Source of the DNA: Haliea sp.
GTDB taxonomy: Bacteria > Pseudomonadota > Gammaproteobacteria > Pseudomonadales > Halieaceae
Assembly (NCBI GenBank): GCA_002862465.1
Contig: PKDD01000139.1
Location: forward strand, 18,182 to 82,181
Direction of reading: 5' to 3'
Length of the DNA stretch: 64,000 nt
Both the position numbers and the translations under genes were made by a program. The first letter of the stretch is position 1; each line of letters starts with the position of its first letter. This document shows, in pieces, positions 52,197-62,104 of the stretch. The notes beneath the pieces are model-generated. The model saw only the letters and a list, made by a program, of their open reading frames with translations, did no database searches and was not told the DNA's origin.

Positions 52197-55100
52197 ATGA
52201 CTGATTTTGTCCACTTACGCCTGCATACCGAGTACTCCTTAGTCGATGGTCTGGTTCGGATAAAATCGCTCGTAGATAGGATTGCAGAGCTTGCGATGCC
52301 TGCAGTGGCTGTTACCGACGCCTGTAATTTCTACGGACTGATTAAGTTTCACAAAGCAGCGATAGCAGCAGGCGTCCAGCCAATCTTTGGCGTCGACCTG
52401 ATGGTGATGGATGCGGATGACCCTGATAGGGCCTATCCCCTGTGTTTGTTAGCCATGAATCAAACAGGCTATCAGAATCTTACGCTGTTGATTTCACGAG
52501 CCTATACCGAGGGGCAGCATCTGGGACTGCCTTATATCAGTAAGTATTGGCTTGAAGAGACTACAGAGGGAGTGATTGCACTGTCAGCTGGTGCAACTGG
52601 CGATGTTGGACATGCGCTGTTGGCTGACCGAGCAGAACTCGCTAGAGAGCGAGCCAGTTATTGGATGCGATTATATCCCCAGCGTTTTTACCTAGAGTTG
52701 CACCGTACTGGGCGTGAGGGTGATGAGGCCCATCTGCACGCTGCAATAAGACTGGCTCAAGATCTTCAGTGTCCGGTTGTGGCGACTAACGATGTGCGTT
52801 TTCTCGATACTCACGAGTTTGAGGCGCATGAGACTCGAGTCTGTGTTCGCGAGGCCCGTACGCTGGATGACCCTCGGCGGCCGCGTGATTACACCGAGCA
52901 GCAGTATCTGCGATCCACGCAGGAAATGGTCGAGTTGTTCGCTGATGTTCCTGAAGCATTGGCAAACAGCGTAGAGATTGCGCGACGCTGTAACGTAGTC
53001 TTAGAGTTGGGTAAGCCTTACCTGCCTGATTACCCCGTGCCAGATGGTCTGACTTTGGATGAATTTTTCCGACAGCAGTCTCATAAAGGCCTAGATTTGC
53101 GGCTGCAGGCTTTGCTTGATGTCAGTGCCGCCGATTTCCCGAAGACTCAGAAGCTATATCGAGAACGCCTTGAGTTCGAGTTAGAGACCATTATCGAGAT
53201 GGGCTTTCCGGGTTATTTTCTTATCGTGATGGATTTTATTCGATGGGCCAAGAATAACGACATTGCAGTTGGTCCGGGTCGCGGCTCAGGCGCAGGCTCA
53301 CTTGTGGCTTATGCGCTGGAAATTACTGATCTCGACCCTCTCGCATATGAACTCTTGTTCGAGCGTTTTTTGAATCCCGAGCGTGTTTCGATGCCAGATT
53401 TTGATGTCGACTTCTGTATGGAAAAACGCGACCGGGTTATTGAATATGTAGCTGAAACCTATGGACGGGAGTCGGTATCACAAATTATTACCTTCGGGAC
53501 GATGGCCGCTAAGGCCGTCGTGCGAGACGTGGCTCGCGTTCAGGGTAAGTCATATGGATTGGCAGACAAGTTGTCTAAGATGATTCCCTTCGAAGTGGGC
53601 ATAACGCTAGCCAAAGCTTTGGAACAAGAAGAACCCTTGCGCGAGTTTTTACAGGAGGATGAGCAGGCCCAAGAAATCTGGGATATGGCGGAACAACTGG
53701 AAGGCGTAGTAAAAAACGTTGGTAAACACGCCGGCGGTGTCGTTATTGCACCCTCCAAGCTCACCGATTTCTCGCCGCTTTACTGTGACGGCAGCGGTTC
53801 CGGTCTGGTTACCCAGTTCGACAAGGGGGACGTAGAAGATGCAGGGCTGGTGAAGTTCGATTTCCTTGGTCTGCGGACTTTGACCATTATTGATTGGGCA
53901 GTAAAGATGATTAATCCGGCGAGAGAGCGGGGAGGAGAGCTACCACTGGATATTATGCAGATCCCGCTAGACGATCTGCGTAGCTTCGAATTGCTCCGAT
54001 CTGGAGAGACTACCGCGGTTTTCCAGTTAGAGTCTCGAGGAATGAAGGAATTGATCGAACGGTTGCAGCCCGATTGTTTCGAGGATATCGTGGCGCTGCT
54101 GGCACTGTTTCGACCTGGCCCGTTACAGTCTGGTATGGTTGATAATTTCATTAATCGCAAACAGGGCCGTGAAAAAATCTCCTATCCTGATGCACAGTAT
54201 CAGCACGAATGGTTACAACCCATTCTGCAACCTACCTACGGCGTTATTCTATACCAAGAGCAGGTGATGCAGATCGCTCAAGTGCTTGCAGGTTATACGC
54301 TTGGTGGCGCTGACATGTTGCGTCGTGCCATGGGCAAGAAAGACCCCAAAGAGATGGCAAGACAGCGCGAGATATTTGAGGAAGGCGCGAGAGCGAAGGG
54401 AATTAATGTCGGTCTAGCGATTAAGATTTTTGACTTGGTGGAGAAATTTGCCGGCTATGGCTTCAATAAGTCCCACTCGGCCGCCTATGCCCTAGTGTCC
54501 TATCAAACAGCTTGGTTAAAAGCGCATTACTCCGCGCACTTTATGGCTGCTGTGATGAGTTCGGAAATGGATAACACTGACAAAATCGTAGTGTTTGTCG
54601 ATGAGTGCAGACGCATGAAGTTGATATTGAAACTGCCTGACGTCAATGAGGGGCAGTATATGTTTACGGTAAATGGGAACGACGAGATTATCTACGGACT
54701 CGGCGCTATCAAAGGATTAGGAGCGGGGCCTGTTGAATGTATTTTGGATGCGCGCAGTGAGGGTGGTCCGTTCTCAGATTTGTTTGATTTTTGCGCCCGC
54801 ACAGATCCGCGTAAGGTCAATCGGCGTGCGCTAGAAGCGATGATTCGCTCGGGTGCTCTCGATTCGCTTAATGTGGAGCGCTGGACGCTGATGGCGAGTC
54901 TGGATGATGCTCTGAAAGCTGCTGAGCAGAGCGCCAGCAATCGCGATAACTGCATGAATGATCTGTTCGGAGAGGTTGTGCCAAGTCAACTTAATGGCAG
55001 CAGCGATGTTTATGCAGATTTTCGCGCGGTTCGTGCGTGGTCGGACAAAGAGCGTCTAGGCGGAGAGCGCGATACATTGGGGCTCTACATTACCGGGCAT

Positions 55101-55691
55101 CCGATTGATGAGTACAAGACAGAGGTGCGTAAGTTTGCGCCTGACCGAATTGCCCAACTTAGTGCTAATGGTCGCGGTAAACAGGGTAGCCAGGTTGTCG
55201 TTGGACTCATTATGGCGACACGGTCTATGAATAGTCGGCGGGGGACTATGGGCGTCATTACCCTCGATGATAGTAGCGGCCAAATGGAAGTAACGCTGTT
55301 TTCTGAGGTGTTTTCTGAGTTTCGACATTTGCTGATAAAAGACACGATAGTGATAGCCGAAGGGCGAATATCAGTAGATGAAAAAACTGGGAAGTTGGCA
55401 ATGCGCGCCAATAATTTGCGTAGCCTTGCTGAAGCTAGGCAGAGTAAGATCTCAGAGCTGACGATTGAGATCAGTGCTGACAAGATGAGCGAGCAGTTTG
55501 CTGAATTATTGGAAAAAACACTGGCAAGTGCACACCGAGGCAGTTGCCCTGTGTCCCTCATTTATCGGCAAACCCACAATTCAGCGCGTGTTACGTTGGG
55601 TGTGGGTTGGCAAGTCTTGCCTAGTGATGAATTGCTGCAGGAATTGCGCGATGCATTAGGTAGTGAAGGCGTTGCGTTAGAGTATTCGTGA
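52197..55691 (+). CDS. dnaE: DNA polymerase III subunit alpha
   Basis: 1164 aa; PHP start FVHLRLHTEYSLVDGL; VGPGRGSGAGSLVAYAL; PDFDVDF. Confidence 0.96.
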   Translation: MTDFVHLRLHTEYSLVDGLVRIKSLVDRIAELAMPAVAVTDACNFYGLIKFHKAAIAAGVQPIFGVDLMVMDADDPDRAYPLCLLAMNQTGYQNLTLLISRAYTEGQHLGLPYISKYWLEETTEGVIALSAGATGDVGHALLADRAELARERASYWMRLYPQRFYLELHRTGREGDEAHLHAAIRLAQDLQCPVVATNDVRFLDTHEFEAHETRVCVREARTLDDPRRPRDYTEQQYLRSTQEMVELFADVPEALANSVEIARRCNVVLELGKPYLPDYPVPDGLTLDEFFRQQSHKGLDLRLQALLDVSAADFPKTQKLYRERLEFELETIIEMGFPGYFLIVMDFIRWAKNNDIAVGPGRGSGAGSLVAYALEITDLDPLAYELLFERFLNPERVSMPDFDVDFCMEKRDRVIEYVAETYGRESVSQIITFGTMAAKAVVRDVARVQGKSYGLADKLSKMIPFEVGITLAKALEQEEPLREFLQEDEQAQEIWDMAEQLEGVVKNVGKHAGGVVIAPSKLTDFSPLYCDGSGSGLVTQFDKGDVEDAGLVKFDFLGLRTLTIIDWAVKMINPARERGGELPLDIMQIPLDDLRSFELLRSGETTAVFQLESRGMKELIERLQPDCFEDIVALLALFRPGPLQSGMVDNFINRKQGREKISYPDAQYQHEWLQPILQPTYGVILYQEQVMQIAQVLAGYTLGGADMLRRAMGKKDPKEMARQREIFEEGARAKGINVGLAIKIFDLVEKFAGYGFNKSHSAAYALVSYQTAWLKAHYSAHFMAAVMSSEMDNTDKIVVFVDECRRMKLILKLPDVNEGQYMFTVNGNDEIIYGLGAIKGLGAGPVECILDARSEGGPFSDLFDFCARTDPRKVNRRALEAMIRSGALDSLNVERWTLMASLDDALKAAEQSASNRDNCMNDLFGEVVPSQLNGSSDVYADFRAVRAWSDKERLGGERDTLGLYITGHPIDEYKTEVRKFAPDRIAQLSANGRGKQGSQVVVGLIMATRSMNSRRGTMGVITLDDSSGQMEVTLFSEVFSEFRHLLIKDTIVIAEGRISVDEKTGKLAMRANNLRSLAEARQSKISELTIEISADKMSEQFAELLEKTLASAHRGSCPVSLIYRQTHNSARVTLGVGWQVLPSDELLQELRDALGSEGVALEYS

Positions 55692-55765
55692 GTCTGTGTT
55701 CAGGTCTCTCATCCCAAAAAATACAGTCATTGATATACATTATTTACCTTTAGGAGAAGCCCAAT

Positions 55766-56557
55766 ATGTTAATGAAAGACAAAGTGGTAATTGTATCCGG
55801 CATTGGCCCCGGGCTTGGTCAGGAGTTATCGACACTCGCTGCAAAAGAGGGAGCATCAGCAGTGGTGTTGGCAGCGCGTACGCAAGAAAAACTTGATATT
55901 GCAGAGCAGGATATACACAAGCTCGGCCTTGGAACATCTGTCCTTAAAGTGCCGACTGATATTTCAGATCCGGCGCAGTGCTTGGCTTTGGCAGAGCAGG
56001 TTGCAAAAGAGTTTGGGCGCATTGATGTTCTGTTTAACAGTGCGTATGACCCCGGCAGTTTTGAGCCTATCGAGGAAGCAAGCATGGATGGCTGGCAGCG
56101 TGCTATGGATGTGAATTTTTTTGGCACGATGCATCTTACTCAATCCTGTGTGCCGCATATGAAAAACAATGGCGGTGGTGCCATAGTGATGATCGCTACT
56201 ATGGTGGAGCATAAGCCGTTAGCGACTCAGGCTGGGTACGGATCATCTAAGGCCGCCTTGCGTTGTGCTACAAAGCATCTAGCATTAGAACTCGGAAAGT
56301 ATAATATTCGAGTAAATAGTTGTCACATGGGGTGGATGTGGGGCCCAAGCGTAGAGGGCTATTTTTCCTGGCAGGCCAAGACGACGGGAAAGAGTCAGGA
56401 TGAGTTAATCAAGAACGTTACATGCAATATTCCCTTGGGAATTATCCCCGATGATGGGGAGTGCGCAAAAGCAGCTATGTTTTTCGGCTCAGATTACGCT
56501 AGCGTCGTAACGGGTGCAGCACTGGATGTTAACGGTGGTGAATATATGCCGGTTTAG
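55766..56557 (+). CDS. SDR family oxidoreductase
   Basis: VSGIGPGLGQELS; YGSSKAAL; DVNGGEYM. Confidence 0.88.
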   Translation: MLMKDKVVIVSGIGPGLGQELSTLAAKEGASAVVLAARTQEKLDIAEQDIHKLGLGTSVLKVPTDISDPAQCLALAEQVAKEFGRIDVLFNSAYDPGSFEPIEEASMDGWQRAMDVNFFGTMHLTQSCVPHMKNNGGGAIVMIATMVEHKPLATQAGYGSSKAALRCATKHLALELGKYNIRVNSCHMGWMWGPSVEGYFSWQAKTTGKSQDELIKNVTCNIPLGIIPDDGECAKAAMFFGSDYASVVTGAALDVNGGEYMPV

Positions 56558-56588
56558 TCGGCGCTATTACCTGAGGGAGGTAAAAGAA

Positions 56589-56885
56589 ATGGTTGATTCC
56601 GATAAAATTGAGGCGGCGGTTTTTCGTCGTTTGCTAGCTCATTTGGATAACCGTAAAGATGTTCAAAATATCGAGTTGATGAATCTCGCGGGCTTTTGCC
56701 GTAATTGTTTGTCCAAGTGGTATATGGCAGCAGCGGACGACTCTGGACTGGAGGTGGATTATGATAATGCCAGAGAGCATGTTTACGGTATGCCATATGA
56801 TCAGTGGAAGGAGAAATATCAAACCTCAGCCACTGACGAGAGCATGATGGCCTTTGAAAAAGCTGAATCAGAGAGAGGGGATTAA
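56589..56885 (+). CDS. DUF1244 family protein
   Basis: FRRLLAHLDNRKDVQNIELMNLAGFCRNCLSKWY...YGMPYDQWKEKYQ; start ATG 56589. Confidence 0.85.
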   Translation: MVDSDKIEAAVFRRLLAHLDNRKDVQNIELMNLAGFCRNCLSKWYMAAADDSGLEVDYDNAREHVYGMPYDQWKEKYQTSATDESMMAFEKAESERGD

Positions 56886-57286
56886 AGCGGGCCGTAGGGC
56901 AGGTAGCGGTTGTCGTTGACCTTGCGGAGCCACTGCAGAAGTGACCTGTCCAGACGTGCACCCCGTTTTCGCAGGATTTTAGCCAACGGGATTACAGGAG
57001 ACGTCGCTCCAGCCTCCCATCCCGGAAGATTCTCGGCAACGGCAAAAAAGCGAATAAGGTGTAACAGTTCATTTTCTAGCAAAGATTCAGCGGCGGTTTG
57101 CCAAGCGAGAGGATCTATTTTCATCAGTCCCGCCAAGCGTTGCTTGTCGCTCGGACTGATCAGTTGTTCGAGTTGTGCTAATTGCTCCTTATCACTGTAT
57201 GCGATAAGGAGTCGCAAAAGGTCAGGTTCTAACAAGAGCTCATTGCTTTGTGCTTCGATCTTTGGATCCCAGGAACCTAGTGACAT
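56882..57286 (-). CDS. Hypothetical protein
   Basis: 134 aa ORF tail-to-tail with the DUF1244 gene; no strong antisense competitor. Confidence 0.65.
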   Translation of the reverse strand: MSLGSWDPKIEAQSNELLLEPDLLRLLIAYSDKEQLAQLEQLISPSDKQRLAGLMKIDPLAWQTAAESLLENELLHLIRFFAVAENLPGWEAGATSPVIPLAKILRKRGARLDRSLLQWLRKVNDNRYLPYGPL

Positions 57287-57474
57287 GAATTTACGCCTTT
57301 ACAAAAATCAACCTGCAGTGTACTGAAATTTTTAGCTTGGCGAAAAGGTTCTATTGGGTGCCCAGTGAACTTTCGCTATTATTATCGTTTAGCGCATTGT
57401 GCTCTTGGGGGCCAAGAATAGCTAATTGAGTTGCTGTCCTAAATGATGCTGCCACTTGATATACAGAGGTTACT

Positions 57475-57936
57475 ATGATGCTCAGGTCTATACGAGCACT
57501 TTACACAGTGCGTTGGTTTATATTGATGTTGGGTTGCAACTTAGCAATGGCTGAAGACATTACGGGTATTTTGATGGTCGAAATCTCGGGTCTGAAAGAT
57601 CTATCAGGCAATGTCTATATTGCAGTGTACGATTCTGATTCAACTTGGTTAAGTGAAGACATGGTGCTCAACCAAAAAGTGGTTATCGCTGACGCTCTTG
57701 AGGGAGACTTGGTGCGAACCGAACTGCTATTGCCACTAGGTAACTATGCGTTGTCTGTGTTTTATGATCAAGATGGTGATGGTAAATTGAAAACAAATTT
57801 TATCGGTATGCCTAAAGAGCCGATTGCCTTGTCTAATAATGCCGTGGCAAAATTTGGCCCCCCTAGGTATGACGACGCTGTTTTCAGTCTAGGTGTGCAA
57901 CCTCTAATTCAGAATCTCTCTATCAAAGCGCTTTAG
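57475..57936 (+). CDS. Secreted DUF2141-family protein
   Basis: Signal peptide; GNVYIAVYDSDSTWL...ALSVFYDQDGDGKLKTNFIGMPKEP. Confidence 0.85.
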   Translation: MMLRSIRALYTVRWFILMLGCNLAMAEDITGILMVEISGLKDLSGNVYIAVYDSDSTWLSEDMVLNQKVVIADALEGDLVRTELLLPLGNYALSVFYDQDGDGKLKTNFIGMPKEPIALSNNAVAKFGPPRYDDAVFSLGVQPLIQNLSIKAL

Positions 57937-58080
57937 AGGCGAACAGCAAGGCTAGTCCACACGGTAATATTACACAAACCAGTAAGGAAATTCGCTAATT
58001 CTGTGTATTGCTTCACAACCTGCCTTTGAGGACACTGCTTTTTGCACTCTAGGATGTTATTACTAAAGTGAAGTTAGTAA

Positions 58081-58302
58081 GTGGAGAGCAGAGTGTCTGA
58101 CGGATCTGTGCACAGTAGAAATGATGTCTCTATTCAGCAGGATGAGTTTCGGATGCGTATGGAAAAACAGTGTCTGCAGATTCAGAAATATCGTCGGGCA
58201 ATGCTGCGGGAATGTGGCCGTCTTTTGAGCCTCGACGAAGCAGCACTAGAGTGGATTGAACGCTACGCCGCCACGTTTGATAATGATGGGCTCGGCAGCT
58301 AA
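58081..58302 (+). CDS. Small hypothetical protein (73 aa)
   Basis: Uninterrupted ORF in its own intergenic slot; no recognised family. Confidence 0.5.
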   Translation: MESRVSDGSVHSRNDVSIQQDEFRMRMEKQCLQIQKYRRAMLRECGRLLSLDEAALEWIERYAATFDNDGLGS

Positions 58303-58340
58303 AGCACAACGTGCCGTGGTTTAAACGATCAACTTCAGCA

Positions 58341-58700
58341 TTACACTGACTTCATGTTTTCGTCGCTCCAGTATGCTTTCATACTGTTGACTTTCCCCTC
58401 AGCGTTAAATTCAAACACATCGATAATATCAATAGTGATGCCTGGCATCTGAACCTGGAAGGGAAACGCAATTGCATTGCCGCTGCAGCGTGGTTCGCCG
58501 CTTAAAGCTAGTTTGGCGCCAGATTTCAAAGCACCCTCATAAAACGCGCATACGGCGTCAATCCCTACGTGTGCGTCTGTGCCGACCGGATCCTCAACTA
58601 GGGCATCGGAGGAGTAGATCTCTCTAATGATATCCAGATCTTGTTTTTCGAATGCTTCCACATACTTGTGGACCATAGCTATCATTACATTAGGTTCCAT
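58341..58700 (-). CDS. Ketosteroid isomerase (delta5-3-ketosteroid isomerase-like, NTF2 fold)
   Basis: KYVEAF Tyr13, VEDPVG Asp37, IIDVFEF Asp match the KSI Tyr/Asp/Asp pattern. Confidence 0.85.
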   Translation of the reverse strand: MEPNVMIAMVHKYVEAFEKQDLDIIREIYSSDALVEDPVGTDAHVGIDAVCAFYEGALKSGAKLALSGEPRCSGNAIAFPFQVQMPGITIDIIDVFEFNAEGKVNSMKAYWSDENMKSV

Positions 58701-58716
58701 ATTCTAATCCTTGTAG

Positions 58717-59856
58717 TTAGTATCCGGACAGCGCGGCATAACGGTCTTTGTGAAACCCCGTATCCCCAAAGACCTGCATGGCAACGCGAGCACGTTTCAG
58801 AAAAAAACCGATTTCTAGGTCGTCAGTAACACCAATGCCACCGTGCATCTGTACCGCCTCATTAGTGACAAGCTTTACCAGAGCATTCAATCTAGCCTTG
58901 GCCAGGCTGGCCAACAGGGGTAGCTGTTCCGGTGCATCATCCACTGTAGACAGCGCTTGCATTAACACTGAACGACAAAGCTCTAACTCTGATTGCATAT
59001 GCGCAGCCCGATGCTGCAATGCCTGAAAAGATCCGATTTGCACGCCGAATTGCTCCCTTTCCTTCAGATAGGCAACAGTGCGTTCGAAGGTTTCCAGCGC
59101 GCAACCCATCATTTCTGCGGCGATAGCAACCCGTCCTCGGTCCAGTACTGGCTCGAGAATCGGCCAGCCGTCACCCACTGCGCCGAGGATGTCTCCAGAG
59201 GGGACGATAACATTTTCAAAGGTAATATTAGCGGCGTTACGACTGTCTGCCATTATAGTGCGGTGGCATGTTACTCCTTGTGAGTTGCGGTCCACTATTA
59301 GTAGCGTTACTCCGTTACTATCAGATTCTGCACCGTCAGACCGGGCTACCACGATCAGCTTATCCGCGCAGTGTCCATCGAGCACAAAAAATTTACTGCC
59401 ATTAAGCACAAAATCGTCACCCTGCATTTTAGCCGTAGTAGCAATATGCGTGGGTTTATGGTGGTGGGACTCTTCTAGTGCTAATGCCAGAGTGAGGTCC
59501 CCGCTAGCGATTTTAGGCAATAGCGTTTGCTTCTGTTGCTCGCTGCCGCCGAGTAATACAGCGGACGCACCGACTACTGCAGAGGCAAACAACGGAGACG
59601 CGGTGAGCGTGCGTCCGGATTCTTCGAGCACTATACCAAGTCCTAGGAAGCCAAATTCCAATCCGCCATAGGCTTCAGGTAATATGACACTCGCCCAGCC
59701 CATTTCAGCCATCTGCTTCCATGTGTCAGGGTCGTATCCGGTGTGGTCGTGTTCGTCACGCAGTTTGCGCAGGGACGCTACCGAGGCATACTTGGATAGG
59801 AAATCCTTTGCTGTGTCCTGCAATAAGCGTTGCTCTTCATTGAGTACCAGTGCCAT
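58717..59856 (-). CDS. Acyl-CoA dehydrogenase
   Basis: KEREQFGVQIGSFQALQHRAAHM; VQMHGGIGVTDDLEIGFFLKRA. Confidence 0.92.
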   Translation of the reverse strand: MALVLNEEQRLLQDTAKDFLSKYASVASLRKLRDEHDHTGYDPDTWKQMAEMGWASVILPEAYGGLEFGFLGLGIVLEESGRTLTASPLFASAVVGASAVLLGGSEQQKQTLLPKIASGDLTLALALEESHHHKPTHIATTAKMQGDDFVLNGSKFFVLDGHCADKLIVVARSDGAESDSNGVTLLIVDRNSQGVTCHRTIMADSRNAANITFENVIVPSGDILGAVGDGWPILEPVLDRGRVAIAAEMMGCALETFERTVAYLKEREQFGVQIGSFQALQHRAAHMQSELELCRSVLMQALSTVDDAPEQLPLLASLAKARLNALVKLVTNEAVQMHGGIGVTDDLEIGFFLKRARVAMQVFGDTGFHKDRYAALSGY

Positions 59857-59868
59857 TATCGTACGCTC

Positions 59869-61062
59869 CTAGCGCTGTGGTAGTTCGAGGACTTTTTGGG
59901 CAATCAAGTTGAGCTGTATTTCGGAACTACCGCCCGCGATTGTCATCACCTTAGACGTGGCCCACAGGCGTGCCGTATCTATTTCTTGAGGCGTGAAGCC
60001 GTCACCTTCCCAGCCTATTCCGCGGCTCCCCATGATTGCTAAGAGCAACTCACTCTTGGTTTTTTCTGCCTCTGTGCCTACATACTTCATAACCATAGGC
60101 GCCGCGCTGCGCACACCGTTTGATTTCTCTTCAAAGGTGCGAAAGTGCGTCAGGGCGACCGCCTGCATCAGCATATCGTATTCTACGAGGTCATCACGAA
60201 GGCGCGCATCGGCAATTTTTCCATTTTCAAATTCCAAATACTCGCGGGCTGCTACATTAGGTTGCAAAATATGACGGGGGCTGTCGCTACCAATTTCCGC
60301 CATCAGCTTACGCTCATGAACCAATAGGGCTTTTGCAACAGACCATCCTTTATTCAATTCTCCAAGTAAATTTTCTTTGGGTACTTTCACATTATCGAAA
60401 AAGGTTTGACAGAATTCAGACTCACCGCTGATTAGTGCGATCGGACTCGTCGTAACGCCTGCGTCGTCCATATCGATAAGTAAGAAACTGATGCCTTCCT
60501 GCTTTTTGACAGTAGGATCCGTGCGGACGAGGCAAAATATCCAGTCACATTTGTCGCCTGCAGTGGTCCAGATCTTGGTGCCATTTACCAAAAAATGATC
60601 GCCCATATCCTCGGCCTTACACTGCAGGCTGGCTAGGTCAGATCCGGCGCCCGGTTCGGAGTAGCCTTGAGCCCAGCGCGTCTCCGCATTTATGATCGCG
60701 TGGATGTGCTGCTGCTTCTGTTGGTCTGTTCCATATTCAAGCACGGCTGGGCCCAGCATCCAGATGCCGAGCCCGTAGAGCGGGGTGCGTGCATGAATAC
60801 GTTTCATCTCGCTCTTAAGCACCTTTGCCTGCTGTGGACTGAGTCCTCCGCCCCCGTATTTTACGGGCCATTCAGGCACAGTCCAGCCTTTATCCCGCAT
60901 CCGTTCGAACCATATTTTTGCATCCTCACTGGGGAAGGTTCCCCGTCGGCCGCCCCAATATTGGTCTTCAGGTCCCATTGGTTGTCTCTGCGAGGCCGGA
61001 CAGTTAGTCTCCAGCCAATCGCGTACCTCTAAACCAAACTTATTCAGGTTTTCCAAAATCAC
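59869..61062 (-). CDS. Acyl-CoA dehydrogenase
   Basis: RWAQGYSEPGAGSDLASLQC; VNGTKIWTTAG; IAGGSSEIQLNLIAQKVLELP. Confidence 0.92.
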   Translation of the reverse strand: MILENLNKFGLEVRDWLETNCPASQRQPMGPEDQYWGGRRGTFPSEDAKIWFERMRDKGWTVPEWPVKYGGGGLSPQQAKVLKSEMKRIHARTPLYGLGIWMLGPAVLEYGTDQQKQQHIHAIINAETRWAQGYSEPGAGSDLASLQCKAEDMGDHFLVNGTKIWTTAGDKCDWIFCLVRTDPTVKKQEGISFLLIDMDDAGVTTSPIALISGESEFCQTFFDNVKVPKENLLGELNKGWSVAKALLVHERKLMAEIGSDSPRHILQPNVAAREYLEFENGKIADARLRDDLVEYDMLMQAVALTHFRTFEEKSNGVRSAAPMVMKYVGTEAEKTKSELLLAIMGSRGIGWEGDGFTPQEIDTARLWATSKVMTIAGGSSEIQLNLIAQKVLELPQR

Positions 61063-61335
61063 TCTCCTGCTCGATACTTTTACCGTGGTCCTCTCTAACG
61101 CTTATACAGCGCTAGCGCCATCCAACTGCTATATGATACGGGTGCATTCAGTGCAGATAAAGGTACAGCACATGCGGTACAAGGCAATGGCTTAAAAAGT
61201 CAGTCCCAAGTGACTAAATACGGCATATAAGACTCTTTGTTTAAACAGAGAGTGCCGGTTTATTGCGCCGTACTGTGTGGTTTGACCGGACGAACAACAC
61301 AGTGCATTGTGCCTTGTCACTCTGGGAGAAAAGTC

Positions 61336-62085
61336 ATGCAACGATTTAAAGGCAAAGTGGTGCTGGTGACGGGTGCCGGCAGCGGTATTGGCCGGGCCAG
61401 TGCGACACGTTTAGCCGCTGAAGGCGGATCAGTGTTTTGTGTTGACCTCGACGGCGACGCAGCAGCAGCAACAGTCGCTGAAATTGCGAGAGAGGGCGGA
61501 AGTGCATCTGCTTGGGTGTGTGATGTGGGCAATGAGAGCAGTGTCTGTGAAGCTATTGAGGCGTGCATCGAAGCTTATGGTAGTCTTTTTGGGCTAGTCA
61601 ATATGGCGGGTATTTTGCGTTTCGATGATACCCAAGAACTGCAGACCGAGCAGTGGCAGAAAATCATTGATGTTAATCTGACTGGAACCATGTTTTTGTG
61701 TCGCGCCGCTTTACCGCACCTACTCGAGACGAAAGGCAGCATCGTCAATGCAGCGTCAACAGCAGCCCTTTCTGGGCTGCCTTGTGGGTTGGCCTATTCT
61801 GCTAGCAAGGGCGGCGTGCTAGCAATGACGCGCAGTATTGCCGTTGAGTATGCTAAGCGCGGGGTTCGAGCGAACTGTATTTGTCCTGGTGATATTAATA
61901 CCGGCATGACGGATAAATTAACCTTCCCAGAGACTATGGACTACAAACTTATGCCTCGTATCATGTCGCTGAGCGGTGCGAAAGATCCTGAGGTAGTGGC
62001 CGGCGTCATTGCTATGTTGGTCTCAGACGATGGTGCGCACATCACCGGTGAGGATATTCGGGTGGACGGCGGTACCCTGTCGTAA
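61336..62085 (+). CDS. SDR family oxidoreductase
   Basis: VLVTGAGSGIGRASA; YSASKGG; start ATG 61336. Confidence 0.9.
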   Translation: MQRFKGKVVLVTGAGSGIGRASATRLAAEGGSVFCVDLDGDAAAATVAEIAREGGSASAWVCDVGNESSVCEAIEACIEAYGSLFGLVNMAGILRFDDTQELQTEQWQKIIDVNLTGTMFLCRAALPHLLETKGSIVNAASTAALSGLPCGLAYSASKGGVLAMTRSIAVEYAKRGVRANCICPGDINTGMTDKLTFPETMDYKLMPRIMSLSGAKDPEVVAGVIAMLVSDDGAHITGEDIRVDGGTLS

Positions 62086-62104
62086 CGCCGATTTATGGCT
62101 CAAT

